A stretch of 64,000 nt of DNA, taken from contig JAIQFE010000012.1 in the NCBI GenBank assembly GCA_020073445.1, forward strand, positions 1-64,000, in the 5' to 3' direction. Numbering within the stretch: position 1 is the first letter of the stretch; each line of letters begins with the position of its first letter. This document shows positions 52,993 to 61,426 of the stretch, piece by piece. The notes beneath the pieces were generated by a model, which was not told where the DNA came from, did not search any database, and saw nothing but the letters and a program-made list of their open reading frames with translations. The position numbers and the translations under genes were made by a program. The DNA is from Terriglobia bacterium. Lineage in GTDB: Bacteria; Acidobacteriota; Terriglobia; Bryobacterales; Bryobacteraceae.

Positions 52993-55458
52993 CTACTTCT
53001 TCACTTCGGCGGTTGCCACTGCGTTCTGTTTGGGAGCCGTCTTGGAGACGACCTCCGGACCTTGCTTGCGGAACGCATCCGTATTGACGACCCCCAACAC
53101 CAGGGACGTCAGAGTGTAGTCGTCTTTCTTGGCATTGCGCACCACCTTGCGAACCTGGGGCATATCGAAATACTCCAGCTGGCGGTTGACGGCGTACATC
53201 AGGAGTTTCTCGGTCAGCGCGCCGACGAAAGCGTCGGGCCGGCTGGCCAGCTGTTTGCGCAGCTCAACCGGACCGTCGATCGCTACACCGTTCGGCAGAA
53301 CCGTGCTGGTATCGAGCTTGGCGTTGCCCGCCTGGCGGTCGGTGGTCCGAAACTGGCCGACGGCGTCGAAGTTCTCCAGAGCCAGCCCCGTTGGATCGAT
53401 CACGCCATGGCACTGTCTGCAACTGGCCTTATCGCGGTGTTGCTCCAGGCGCGCCCGCACCGTTTTCGGAGCCTCGCCAGCCTCTTGCGTAAGGTTGGTT
53501 ACGACATTTGGCGGAGGCGGCGAAGGAGGCGAGCCAATGATCTTGTCGAGCACCCACGCGCCGCGCAGCACCGGAGAAGTGCGGTCGCCATAGGAAGTCC
53601 GCATCAGCACGGCGGCCTTGCCCAGCAGGCCGAAGCGGTTCGGATCCGTAAGGGTGACCTCCTTGAACGCCGACGTGTTCGGTCCCTCAATTCCGTAGTG
53701 ACGCGCCAGCCTGTTGTTCACGAACGTCCGGTCCGAGGTCAGCAGTTCCACTACGCTGCGGTTCTCGAGCAGTATGCTACCCAGGAACTTCTCGGCTTCC
53801 GTCATGAAATCCTTGCGCAGGGTGGCATTGAAGCCATTGAAGATCTTCGGGTCCGGCTGCACCAGGTCGAGGCTATTGAGGTTCAGCCACTTCATGGCGA
53901 AACTGGTCACGAGGCTCTCGGCCCTCGGATCGGCCATCATGCGTTTCACCTGTGCATCCAGAGCGCCGGGCTTGCTCAATTGACGCGTTTCCGCCAGCTT
54001 CAGCAACTCTGCGTCCGGGCCCGTATTCCAGAGAAAGAATGAGAGGCGCGACGCCAATTCCAGATCGGACAGCGGGAACTCGGTGGTCTTCGAGACTCCC
54101 TTGGGAGTCTGAATGGAGCGAAACAGGAAGTCGGGGCTGGCCAGAACTGCCGCCACGATCTCCGTGATGCCCTGATCGAAGGTGCCCTTGTCCAGGCGCC
54201 CTTCGTCATAGAAGCGCATTAGGAACGTGATATCTTCCGCGGTCACGGGCCGGCGGTAGGCACGGTGCGCCAGGGTCTCTGCAATCTGCTTCGCGCAGGG
54301 AGTTTCGCCGATTTTCGCGGGATCGCAAACGAAAATCAGCGGCCGGGTAGTGCTGTGCGAGATGCCGGTAGGGTTGTAGGGACCCTTGATCTCCAGAGAG
54401 ACGTTCTTGGGATCCGCCAGACGTGCCATGGGCGCGCCGGTTGTACCGCCGAAGCCTCCGCCGCCGCCCACGACGTTGTCGTCCGATTCCACATGCGAAC
54501 GGTCCATGAAGCCGAGCATGATGTCGTGATTGCCCGCTTCTACCTTCACCGGAATCTTCTGGAAACGTTCCAGAATCTGCGCCCAGCCGTCCGTGCCCTT
54601 GATGTTCGCCAGCCGCAGGTCCTCGGCCCCGCCGATGTCGCCTTTAAACACGACCTTGCCGTCGAGCATCAGCACCAGCGTCGTCCGGTTCTGCAGTCCG
54701 GCGTTATACAAACCGATCGACCGCTCGTCAAAGGCGGTGCTGAAGCGGTACTCGCCATCGGCCGGGAAGTTCTGCGTAATCTTCATCGCATCCCGTTGGC
54801 GGAAGCCTGGCGGGAACGGCAATTCGGGGTCCTGATTCCCCTCTGACTTGAAGGACCAGGACGAGATCGGCGGCGCCATGTCGCCGACGGCCTTCTTCGC
54901 GACACGGCGGGCCGCGTCGAGATATTGGTCCAGGAACGCTGGCGAAGTTGTCAAGACGGAGGCGATGTTGTCGAAGCCCTCTACTTGGATATCCTGCGGC
55001 AGGATGTCCTTCTCGTTCACGTCGACGCCCAGGAGAGTTTTCACCGACGCAACGTATTCGGTACGATTCAGACGCTGGACCGGCACGCGGCCGGCCGTGA
55101 CAGGCCCGGGATTGGCATCCAAAGTACCTTCCATCCAGGTAGTAAAGGCGTCAATGTCCGCCTGCGGCGGCTGGGGGCTGCCTGGAGGCGGCATCAACCG
55201 CCCGCGCAATTTGCGCAGCGCCTTCTCCCAGATTTCCGCATCGGCTGCGGGGTGCTTGATGTCCAGCGTGTCAAACATCACACCGCCGGTCTTCAGGCGC
55301 GCGTTGTGGCACCCCACACAGTAGGTGTTTAGCATCGCACCGTGCGGGTCTGACGCCAGCGTATTCGGGGCAGGAGTTTGTCCAACCATCCGAGTCTGCA
55401 GGAGCGCTAGGCCGGCGATCAGAACCAGGAAAGCGGTGGTGTAGAAGAAGCGCTTCAT
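52993..55458 (-). CDS. Exported DUF1592/1588/1587/1585-type diheme protein (cassette 1)
   Basis: An 821-residue protein with signal peptide (FFYTTAFLVLIAGLALL). An N-terminal cytochrome-c-like segment has CVGCH (47-51). DUF1587 (RLNRTEYVASVKTLLGVD), DUF1595 (CDPAKIGETPCAKQIAETLAHRAYRRP), DUF1592, DUF1588 (FGLLGKAAVLMRTSYGDRTSPVLRGAWVLDKI) and DUF1585 (QLASRPDAFVGALTEKLLMYA) follow, with a second heme site CRQCH (HRDKASCRQCHGVIDPTGLALENFD). These planctomycete-type proteins are thought to be periplasmic redox proteins; no substrate is established. ATG at 55456-55458 is the best start although no ribosome site is evident. Confidence 0.9.
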   Translation of the reverse strand: MKRFFYTTAFLVLIAGLALLQTRMVGQTPAPNTLASDPHGAMLNTYCVGCHNARLKTGGVMFDTLDIKHPAADAEIWEKALRKLRGRLMPPPGSPQPPQADIDAFTTWMEGTLDANPGPVTAGRVPVQRLNRTEYVASVKTLLGVDVNEKDILPQDIQVEGFDNIASVLTTSPAFLDQYLDAARRVAKKAVGDMAPPISSWSFKSEGNQDPELPFPPGFRQRDAMKITQNFPADGEYRFSTAFDERSIGLYNAGLQNRTTLVLMLDGKVVFKGDIGGAEDLRLANIKGTDGWAQILERFQKIPVKVEAGNHDIMLGFMDRSHVESDDNVVGGGGGFGGTTGAPMARLADPKNVSLEIKGPYNPTGISHSTTRPLIFVCDPAKIGETPCAKQIAETLAHRAYRRPVTAEDITFLMRFYDEGRLDKGTFDQGITEIVAAVLASPDFLFRSIQTPKGVSKTTEFPLSDLELASRLSFFLWNTGPDAELLKLAETRQLSKPGALDAQVKRMMADPRAESLVTSFAMKWLNLNSLDLVQPDPKIFNGFNATLRKDFMTEAEKFLGSILLENRSVVELLTSDRTFVNNRLARHYGIEGPNTSAFKEVTLTDPNRFGLLGKAAVLMRTSYGDRTSPVLRGAWVLDKIIGSPPSPPPPNVVTNLTQEAGEAPKTVRARLEQHRDKASCRQCHGVIDPTGLALENFDAVGQFRTTDRQAGNAKLDTSTVLPNGVAIDGPVELRKQLASRPDAFVGALTEKLLMYAVNRQLEYFDMPQVRKVVRNAKKDDYTLTSLVLGVVNTDAFRKQGPEVVSKTAPKQNAVATAEVKK

Positions 55459-55761
55459 AGTTTGCAACTTGTAGCTAGATCAACCATTTGCAGCATGTTC
55501 ATCAGAGGGAACCCCTATCGTTGTATCACAAACAGCAATCGTCTCAGGGGCAGGAAACCGACAGTACTGACGGCGAAACACGCCGATTCGGGGGTCATGG
55601 CAGGCTTATCCTCTGCGGATCGTGCAGCATAGGAGGTTTTCGACACGGCGGCCCCAAGTTAGAGGGCGACACTTGATGTAGAGAAGTTACTAGTCACTTC
55701 AGGGGACTCCCTTAACGGCCGATAGCGTCTCATCACGGACTCCCACGCATACTAAGAAAGC
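55459..55761. other. 303-base divergent gap without a gene
   Basis: This gap separates the DUF1592 gene (minus) from the Hsp70-like gene (plus) and should hold both promoters. CATACT at 55748-55753 stands 8 bases before ATG 55762. No TGGC-N8-TGC site was found. Confidence 0.5.
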
Positions 55762-57054
55762 ATGGTCACATCCTGTATCGGCATCGACTTTGGAACTACC
55801 AACAGCTCCGTCGCGCGCGCGACCGGTGCCGGACAAGTCGAGCTGGTCCAGTTTCCCCACGCTGCCGGCGTGACCGACGCCTATCGCTCACTCCTGTACT
55901 TAGAGGAGGTCCGGGAGCGGAACGTCAGAGTCGTCAAATCCTGGTCGGGACCGGAGGGCATCGAACGCTATCTGGCAGCGGAGACCAAGGGCAGGCTGAT
56001 CCAATCACTCAAATCCTTTCTGACCAGCCGCAGTTTGCGAAGCACCGACGTATTTGGCCGCAGGCGGACCATGGAGGATCTTGTCGGACGAATTGTCAGG
56101 GATCTTCGAGAGAAAGCGGAACGGCAGTTTGGAATCGAGATCCGGTCCGCGGTGGTCGGCCGGCCCGTGACCTTCGTGGGAGCGGAGAACGAAGCGGACA
56201 ATACGTGGGCACAGGGACGCCTGGAACAAGCATTTCTTGCCGCCGGGTTTGAATCCGTCCAATTCGAAATGGAACCCGTGGCCGCGGCGCATCACTACGA
56301 ATCCACGCTCGATCACGACGAGTTGATCCTGATCGGCGATTTCGGGGGTGGAACCAGCGATTTCTCGGTGGTCCGGGTTGGGCCGGGCGTCCGCCGGCGC
56401 GGAAGACAACCGGCCGATCTTCTCGGCAATGCGGGTGTCGGTCTGGCCGGAGATGTCTTTGATGCGCGGATTGTCCAGCACATTGTTTCACCCGCTCTGG
56501 GGGCGGGTACTCAGATGCGCTCCATCGATAAGCTTCTTCCCGTTCCGAGCTGGGTCTACGCGAAGCTGGAACGATGGCATCATCTTTCGTTTCTGAAGAC
56601 CAACGAGGTGATGAACATGCTCAAGAGCGTGCAGGCCCAGGCGCTCGAGCCGGAAAAGATTGCCGCGCTTCAGCATTTAATACGCGAAGACTTGGGCTAT
56701 CATCTGCATCGCGCCGTACAGAAAGTGAAATGCGAGCTTTCGGATCAACCCGTGGCTGCGTTCCGCTTCTTGGACGGTGTCGCCGATCTGGAGTCCCCCA
56801 TCAAACGCGCTGTATTCGAAACATGGATTGCGCCGGAGCTTGAGCAGATCGCGACGTGCGTGGATTCTCTGCTGCTCAGTTCCGGGATCCAGCCTGCCGA
56901 TATCGACATGGTGTTTCTGACCGGCGGGTCATCCTTCGTGCCATCCGTACGGAGAATATTCGAAACGCGCTTCGGGAAAGACCGCATTCGCGCGGGAAAT
57001 GAATTTACTTCCGTGGCTCGCGGTCTGGCGCTACGGGCCGCGGAACCAGCCTAA
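55762..57054 (+). CDS. YegD-type Hsp70-like ATPase
   Basis: A 430-residue protein containing only the actin-like ATPase part of Hsp70: phosphate 1 loop GIDFGTTNSSVA, phosphate 2 loop IGDFGGGTSDFSVV and adenosine motif VFLTGGSSFVPSVRRIF. The peptide-binding domain and lid of DnaK are absent, as in E. coli YegD. There is an inserted helical region around residues 245-330. The chaperone role of this branch is unproven. It stands alone between the two secreted cassettes with no shared direction, and converges on the second ankyrin gene with a 13-base gap. Confidence 0.9.
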   Translation: MVTSCIGIDFGTTNSSVARATGAGQVELVQFPHAAGVTDAYRSLLYLEEVRERNVRVVKSWSGPEGIERYLAAETKGRLIQSLKSFLTSRSLRSTDVFGRRRTMEDLVGRIVRDLREKAERQFGIEIRSAVVGRPVTFVGAENEADNTWAQGRLEQAFLAAGFESVQFEMEPVAAAHHYESTLDHDELILIGDFGGGTSDFSVVRVGPGVRRRGRQPADLLGNAGVGLAGDVFDARIVQHIVSPALGAGTQMRSIDKLLPVPSWVYAKLERWHHLSFLKTNEVMNMLKSVQAQALEPEKIAALQHLIREDLGYHLHRAVQKVKCELSDQPVAAFRFLDGVADLESPIKRAVFETWIAPELEQIATCVDSLLLSSGIQPADIDMVFLTGGSSFVPSVRRIFETRFGKDRIRAGNEFTSVARGLALRAAEPA

Positions 57055-57067
57055 CGGCATAGGTGGA

Positions 57068-58759
57068 CTACTTCTGCGCTTTGTCACCGACAGCCAAGCC
57101 GCCGGTGATCCCATCCACCTGATATCCCTTCTGGATGGTTCGGATCTTGGCGATCTCAGCCGGTGTCGCGGTTTTCGGATCGACGTTCGCCGATGAGCAT
57201 GTGAATCCCCTGAGGGTGCATTCGGACGTTGTATGCTCGATGCCCCGCTTCTTCATTTCCCCGGCCATCAGGTCCATGACATCCTTGTGCATGATCACTG
57301 CGTTGTTCGGCACGAACGTCCCCACGCCAATGGCGTAGTCGATGGGCATGAGCGGTTCCACGCTAGACCCGAACGCGCCATCATTCTTCTTGCCAAGGTC
57401 GTGCGCGCCAAGATCGGCGCCTTTGGAGATCAGGTACCTGACGATCTCAATATCTCCGAGATTAGCCGCGACCATCAGCGGCGTGATGCCGTAGTTATCG
57501 GCGGCATTGACGTCCTCGCCTAACTCAATCAGCAGCTTCACCAGCTCCAACCGATCCGCGGGGCTTCGCTGGCGGTGATATCCGTTGATGAAACCCGTGC
57601 CGCATGCCGCCATGAGCGTGGTCTCGCGGTCCTTGGAGATGATATGCGGATCCGCCCCGTGGGCCAGCAGCAACCGTGCCAGCTCCACGTCACCGGCCAG
57701 GGCCGCCCGCATCAGTGCCGTGGCGTATACCAGCCGAGGCGATCCCTCTCGCATACGCGCACGAGGCGTGGAGTTGATGAGCGCGTTCGGGTCTGCTCCC
57801 GCATCCAACAGCTTCTTGATCAGGGGAAGCGGGTCCCTGGTTTCCATCCACGGGAAATTCGGCGCGGTCTCCATATTGCGCCGGTCGACGGCCCAGAACA
57901 GGGGCGTGAAGCGCTGCGCGTCCTTCTGATTCACGTTCGCGTGGCTGTCGATCAGGAAATCAGCCACATCATAACTGCCGTCGAATAGAGCCAACGATAA
58001 GGCATCCTTGCCATCGCCGGACTGGGCATTGATATCGGCGCCGGCTTTGACCAGCAGGCGCGCCGATTCCAGACCGTTCTCGCGGGCGGCGAACATCAAG
58101 GGAGTGAGCCAGCCGCTCGCGAATTCTTCGAAGTCTTTTCCGGGCTTCTGCGCTACCGGTGTTGTCCCCTCGAAGCCACGCCCCGATGCGGATGGAACGT
58201 AGTAGGATCGAGCGTTCACATCGGCACCACGTTCCACCAGAAGTCTGGCGACGTCGGGATGCTTTTCTGAAACCGCCCACATCAACGCCGTGGTGCCGCC
58301 CCAGGTTTCCTGCGCATTCACTTTAGCGCCGCGATCCAGCAACACCCGAACGGCGTCCACCTTCCCCGTGCGCGACGCGATCATCAGCGCCGTGTCGCCG
58401 GACCTTGTCAGTGGAGCGTTGGGATCCGCGCCCGCAGCGATTAATCGGTCGAGCAGCGGGGCGCTTCCGTTCAGAGCCGCCAGTTGGATCGGTGTGGCGC
58501 CCGCGACGGTCGCAGTCGAGACTTTGGCCCCGTTGCGGATCAGGAGATCCGCCAATTCCAGGTCGTCGGCCTGAACAGCCCAGTGCAGCGCCGTTGCTCC
58601 GTCGATCTGGGGGGCGTTAACGTCGGCCTTCTTCTGAATCAGGCTGCGAACGGCGGCCTTATCGCCACGCTGGGCGGCATCGGCGACGTCGCTTTTGGCG
58701 GGCGCGCCGACGGCGTAAGAGATAGCCAGCACAAGCGCCAGGCACAATCGGATTTTCAT
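57068..58759 (-). CDS. Exported ankyrin-repeat protein (cassette 2)
   Basis: A 563-residue protein; ATG at 58757-58759 gives a signal peptide (CLALVLAISYAVGAPA). Around ten ankyrin repeats fill residues 25-480 (DGATALHWAVQADDLELADLLIRNGAKVS and similar), more regular than in the cassette 1 ankyrin and without a Gly-rich insert. The C-terminal 90 residues are non-repeat and contain two Cys (SECTLRGFTCSSANVDP), perhaps a disulfide knob. It is the last gene of cassette 2, 13 bases after the 237-residue exported protein. Binding partners are probably periplasmic. Confidence 0.92.
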   Translation of the reverse strand: MKIRLCLALVLAISYAVGAPAKSDVADAAQRGDKAAVRSLIQKKADVNAPQIDGATALHWAVQADDLELADLLIRNGAKVSTATVAGATPIQLAALNGSAPLLDRLIAAGADPNAPLTRSGDTALMIASRTGKVDAVRVLLDRGAKVNAQETWGGTTALMWAVSEKHPDVARLLVERGADVNARSYYVPSASGRGFEGTTPVAQKPGKDFEEFASGWLTPLMFAARENGLESARLLVKAGADINAQSGDGKDALSLALFDGSYDVADFLIDSHANVNQKDAQRFTPLFWAVDRRNMETAPNFPWMETRDPLPLIKKLLDAGADPNALINSTPRARMREGSPRLVYATALMRAALAGDVELARLLLAHGADPHIISKDRETTLMAACGTGFINGYHRQRSPADRLELVKLLIELGEDVNAADNYGITPLMVAANLGDIEIVRYLISKGADLGAHDLGKKNDGAFGSSVEPLMPIDYAIGVGTFVPNNAVIMHKDVMDLMAGEMKKRGIEHTTSECTLRGFTCSSANVDPKTATPAEIAKIRTIQKGYQVDGITGGLAVGDKAQK

Positions 58760-58772
58760 ATTAAGGCCATCC

Positions 58773-59486
58773 CTATGGTTTTCTGACCGGTGTTTCCCCA
58801 GCACGTATGCGGACGTTGTGAAACACAGCCGGCAATGCGTCGTAGTTCTCCAGAGTCACGATTTTTGCGGAGACGTCAGGAGCCACCTTGCCTACCAACG
58901 AGGCTCTTCCCTCCCCCTCGCCCTTTGCGTTCAAACGCAACTCGATCACCGAAAACTCGTAACTATTTGCAGCGCCTTCGAAGGTCGGATTCCAGCGTGA
59001 ATTGACCGCGCCCAGCCGCCGCTGCGTGATCAGTAGGATCCTCTGCGATCCATCCGGGCTATCGACCTTGCCTGCGTAGCGCAAAGCGTAGCCGGCCATC
59101 TCGGACGACCACAGATAGCCGACGGTGGTGGTCTCATTCAGAGCCTTTGCCAACGCGGACTCAGGAGTTGCGTTGTTCGCGGCTCCGTTCGCGGGTCCTC
59201 GCCCTTTGCCTGCAGCTTTTCCCTGCTTTGCTCCTCTACCTTCGCTTGGCCCTGCTGCGGACGGCTTGAGGTTCCATGCCGCAATTAGGCGTTCACGTTC
59301 CTCATCGGTGGACCATCGCAGGATCTCGATTCGCACCGGATCCGGAGCGCCAGCCACGTTGGCCGTGGTTGCGGTCAGTTGCAGCAGCCCGTTCGGATTG
59401 GCCGACGGAGTATCTGCAAGTAGCAGCGCCGCGGCGAGCATCGATACGCCAGGCGCGAACCAGGCGACTGCACGGTGCGTTTTCAT
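58773..59486 (-). CDS. Exported protein of unknown function, 237 aa
   Basis: ATG at 59484-59486 (MKTHRAVAWFAPGVSMLAAALLL) starts a signal peptide and overlaps the end of the diheme cytochrome gene by 4 bases. The mature part starts with a beta-rich segment (NGLLQLTATTANVAGAPDPVRIEILRWSTDEERERLIAAWNL), has a Gly/Lys/Ala-rich linker (about 90-115) and ends with another beta-rich segment (VIELRLNAKGEGEGRASLVGKVAPD). It resembles small secreted acidobacterial proteins found beside cytochromes, but has no named domain I can identify. It belongs to cassette 2. Confidence 0.75.
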   Translation of the reverse strand: MKTHRAVAWFAPGVSMLAAALLLADTPSANPNGLLQLTATTANVAGAPDPVRIEILRWSTDEERERLIAAWNLKPSAAGPSEGRGAKQGKAAGKGRGPANGAANNATPESALAKALNETTTVGYLWSSEMAGYALRYAGKVDSPDGSQRILLITQRRLGAVNSRWNPTFEGAANSYEFSVIELRLNAKGEGEGRASLVGKVAPDVSAKIVTLENYDALPAVFHNVRIRAGETPVRKP

Positions 59487-60025
59487 TTGTCCTGATTCGT
59501 TCCCCACACGCGATCCAGCCACTCCACCAGCCGTTCCAGTTCCTCGTCCGATAACTGCGCGCCGCGCTCGCGCATGTCAACCAGCGTGACTCGCCAGTCT
59601 TCGGCCGCCTTCCTTGCTCCCTGCACCTTGTCGATCGCGTGGCAGCGCGTGCAAGCCCGGTTCATGAGGCGGAACGCCTCGGGATCGGAGAAGAACGTCG
59701 TGATCTCCGGTGGAATGTAAGTTCGTGGAAAGGGCTTAGTGGCAGGACCGAACCTTTCCGCCAGCCAGCCCAGCAGCAGATTGCGGTCGGCTTCAGAAAG
59801 GTTGGCGTCGGCAGGCTTGTGTTTTTCGGCGATCAGCTTCGACCAGCCGGCTTTATCCAGCGCGAAGAACGCATAGTCGTCGATGCCGTGGCACGCCGTG
59901 CAGTTCTTGCGAATAACTTCCCAGACGGGGCCATCCGGCCTCTCGATTTTAGGGCGAGTGGCTCGATTCCCCTGCCCGGCCAAGGGCAAAGCCGCCAGAA
60001 TTAAGATCGTGACGAAGTGGCGCAT
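59483..60025 (-). CDS. Exported diheme cytochrome c-like protein
   Basis: A 180-residue protein with signal peptide (VTILILAALPLAGQG) and two heme c motifs, CTACH (42-46) and CTRCH (125-129), each at the start of a small helical unit. The spacing suggests two cytochrome domains in tandem. A Met axial ligand is likely but not certain. It lies between the DUF1552 gene (5-base gap) and the 237-residue exported protein (4-base overlap) in cassette 2. Together with the diheme DUF1592 protein it gives four hemes, making periplasmic electron transfer the most plausible role. Confidence 0.88.
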   Translation of the reverse strand: MRHFVTILILAALPLAGQGNRATRPKIERPDGPVWEVIRKNCTACHGIDDYAFFALDKAGWSKLIAEKHKPADANLSEADRNLLLGWLAERFGPATKPFPRTYIPPEITTFFSDPEAFRLMNRACTRCHAIDKVQGARKAAEDWRVTLVDMRERGAQLSDEELERLVEWLDRVWGTNQDK

Positions 60026-60029
60026 GCAC

Positions 60030-61403
60030 CTAGAGAGACAGAGGCTTGGTGCTGGAACCGAACGATTTCTGCGTCCCAGTCTGGCGTCCAGCCGCGTCGT
60101 ACTTCGGAATGTCTTCGATGCCGTACTTGTGCAGCAACGCGAGGAGCATATTGGACGTGCGCTCCGTGTTGTCCGGAAATACGATGTGACGGTTCCCTGT
60201 AAACGTTCCGTCCAGGCCGCCGAGCAGAATCACCGGGACCTTGATGTGGGCATGCCGGTGCGAGTTCCCCATATTGCTGCCCTTGTAAATGAGGATGTGG
60301 TCGAGCACGGTGCCGTCTCCGTCCGGAATCTTGCTCAGTTTTTCGGCGAAGTATGCCAGGTTCTGCACGTGATACCGGTTCATCTTGGCGTAGTTGGCGA
60401 CGTTCTCGGGTTTGTCGCCATGATGCGAGGAGCCATGCCAGGCGCCGTTGAAGCCCGATTCCGGGAAACTCGCCCCGGAGAGGTCCTTACCCAACATGTA
60501 GGTTGCCGAGCGCGTCAGGTCCCCTTCAAACGCCAGCGCCAGCAGGTCGTACATCAGGCGATAGTGAACGTGCTTGTTTTCTGGAATACCAAACGGGATC
60601 TCGTTGGAGGGTTCCTTTACGGTCGATTCCATCGCGATACGGATGCGGCGCTCGATTTCGCGGATGTTTTCCAGATACGTGTCGAGCCGCTGCTTGTCGC
60701 CCTCACCAAGAGGTCGCTTGAAAAATGCGATCTCCTGCGTGACGGAGTCCAGAATACTGGCGCTCTCTTTCCGTCCTCTTTTGCGTTCTTCCGGGTTGGT
60801 TCCATCGCCGAACAGGCGCTCGAAGGCCACGCGCGGATTCACTTCCGTCGGCAACGGCTGCATGGGAGAGGTCCAGGAGACGGAATTCGTGTAGGCGCAG
60901 CTATATCCCCAATTGCAGTTTCCGAAGTTCCCATCTTCCTCGACGCCCAATTGAAGCGACGACAGGATTGTGCCCTGGCCATACTTCTGCGCGATCAGCT
61001 GGTCGACGGTGACCCCGAGGTATGGAGTCACAGCGTTTCTACGCGGGCGTGCCGATGACAGTAGAACCGCTCCGCGCGCATGATCGCCGCCGGGCTCTTC
61101 GGTTGTCGCCGCGGCCTCGGGCATATCCATACCCGAGATCAAGGTGACGCGGTTGCGATACGGCTCCAGCGGCTTGGTGATGAAGGAGAAGTCGAAGCCC
61201 TTGCCTTCCTGCAGCGGACTCCAGTAACCGGGCGCCGCACCGTGCGGATGCCAGATGCCGAGGAACCGGGGAACCGGCGCTGCGGCCGTCTTCTTCAGGT
61301 CCGTCTGTGCCGGCACCATGCTGTCCAACAGAGGCAAACCAATCGCTACGCCGGCGCCCCTCAGGAAGGTCCGGCGCGGGATGAACTTCTTGCTGAGAAA
61401 CAT
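60030..61403 (-). CDS. Tat-exported DUF1552 protein (cassette 2)
   Basis: A 457-residue parallel of the protein at 51658. The Tat signal PRRTFLRGAGVAIGLPLLDSMVP is clear. DUF1552 blocks: FLGIWHPHGAAPGYW, EPYRNRVTLISGMDMPEA, VTVDQLIAQKYGQGTILSSLQLG and DHILIYKGSNMGNSHRHAHIKVPVILLGG. The His-rich SNMGNSHRHAH block corresponds to SNMSNSDQHSN in cassette 1 and may be a metal site. It lies 23 bases after the DUF1592 gene. Overall similarity to the other copy looks moderate, so this is an old duplication or separate acquisition. Confidence 0.9.
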   Translation of the reverse strand: MFLSKKFIPRRTFLRGAGVAIGLPLLDSMVPAQTDLKKTAAAPVPRFLGIWHPHGAAPGYWSPLQEGKGFDFSFITKPLEPYRNRVTLISGMDMPEAAATTEEPGGDHARGAVLLSSARPRRNAVTPYLGVTVDQLIAQKYGQGTILSSLQLGVEEDGNFGNCNWGYSCAYTNSVSWTSPMQPLPTEVNPRVAFERLFGDGTNPEERKRGRKESASILDSVTQEIAFFKRPLGEGDKQRLDTYLENIREIERRIRIAMESTVKEPSNEIPFGIPENKHVHYRLMYDLLALAFEGDLTRSATYMLGKDLSGASFPESGFNGAWHGSSHHGDKPENVANYAKMNRYHVQNLAYFAEKLSKIPDGDGTVLDHILIYKGSNMGNSHRHAHIKVPVILLGGLDGTFTGNRHIVFPDNTERTSNMLLALLHKYGIEDIPKYDAAGRQTGTQKSFGSSTKPLSL

Positions 61404-61426
61404 ATGGACTCCTTGCGTTGCGTTCG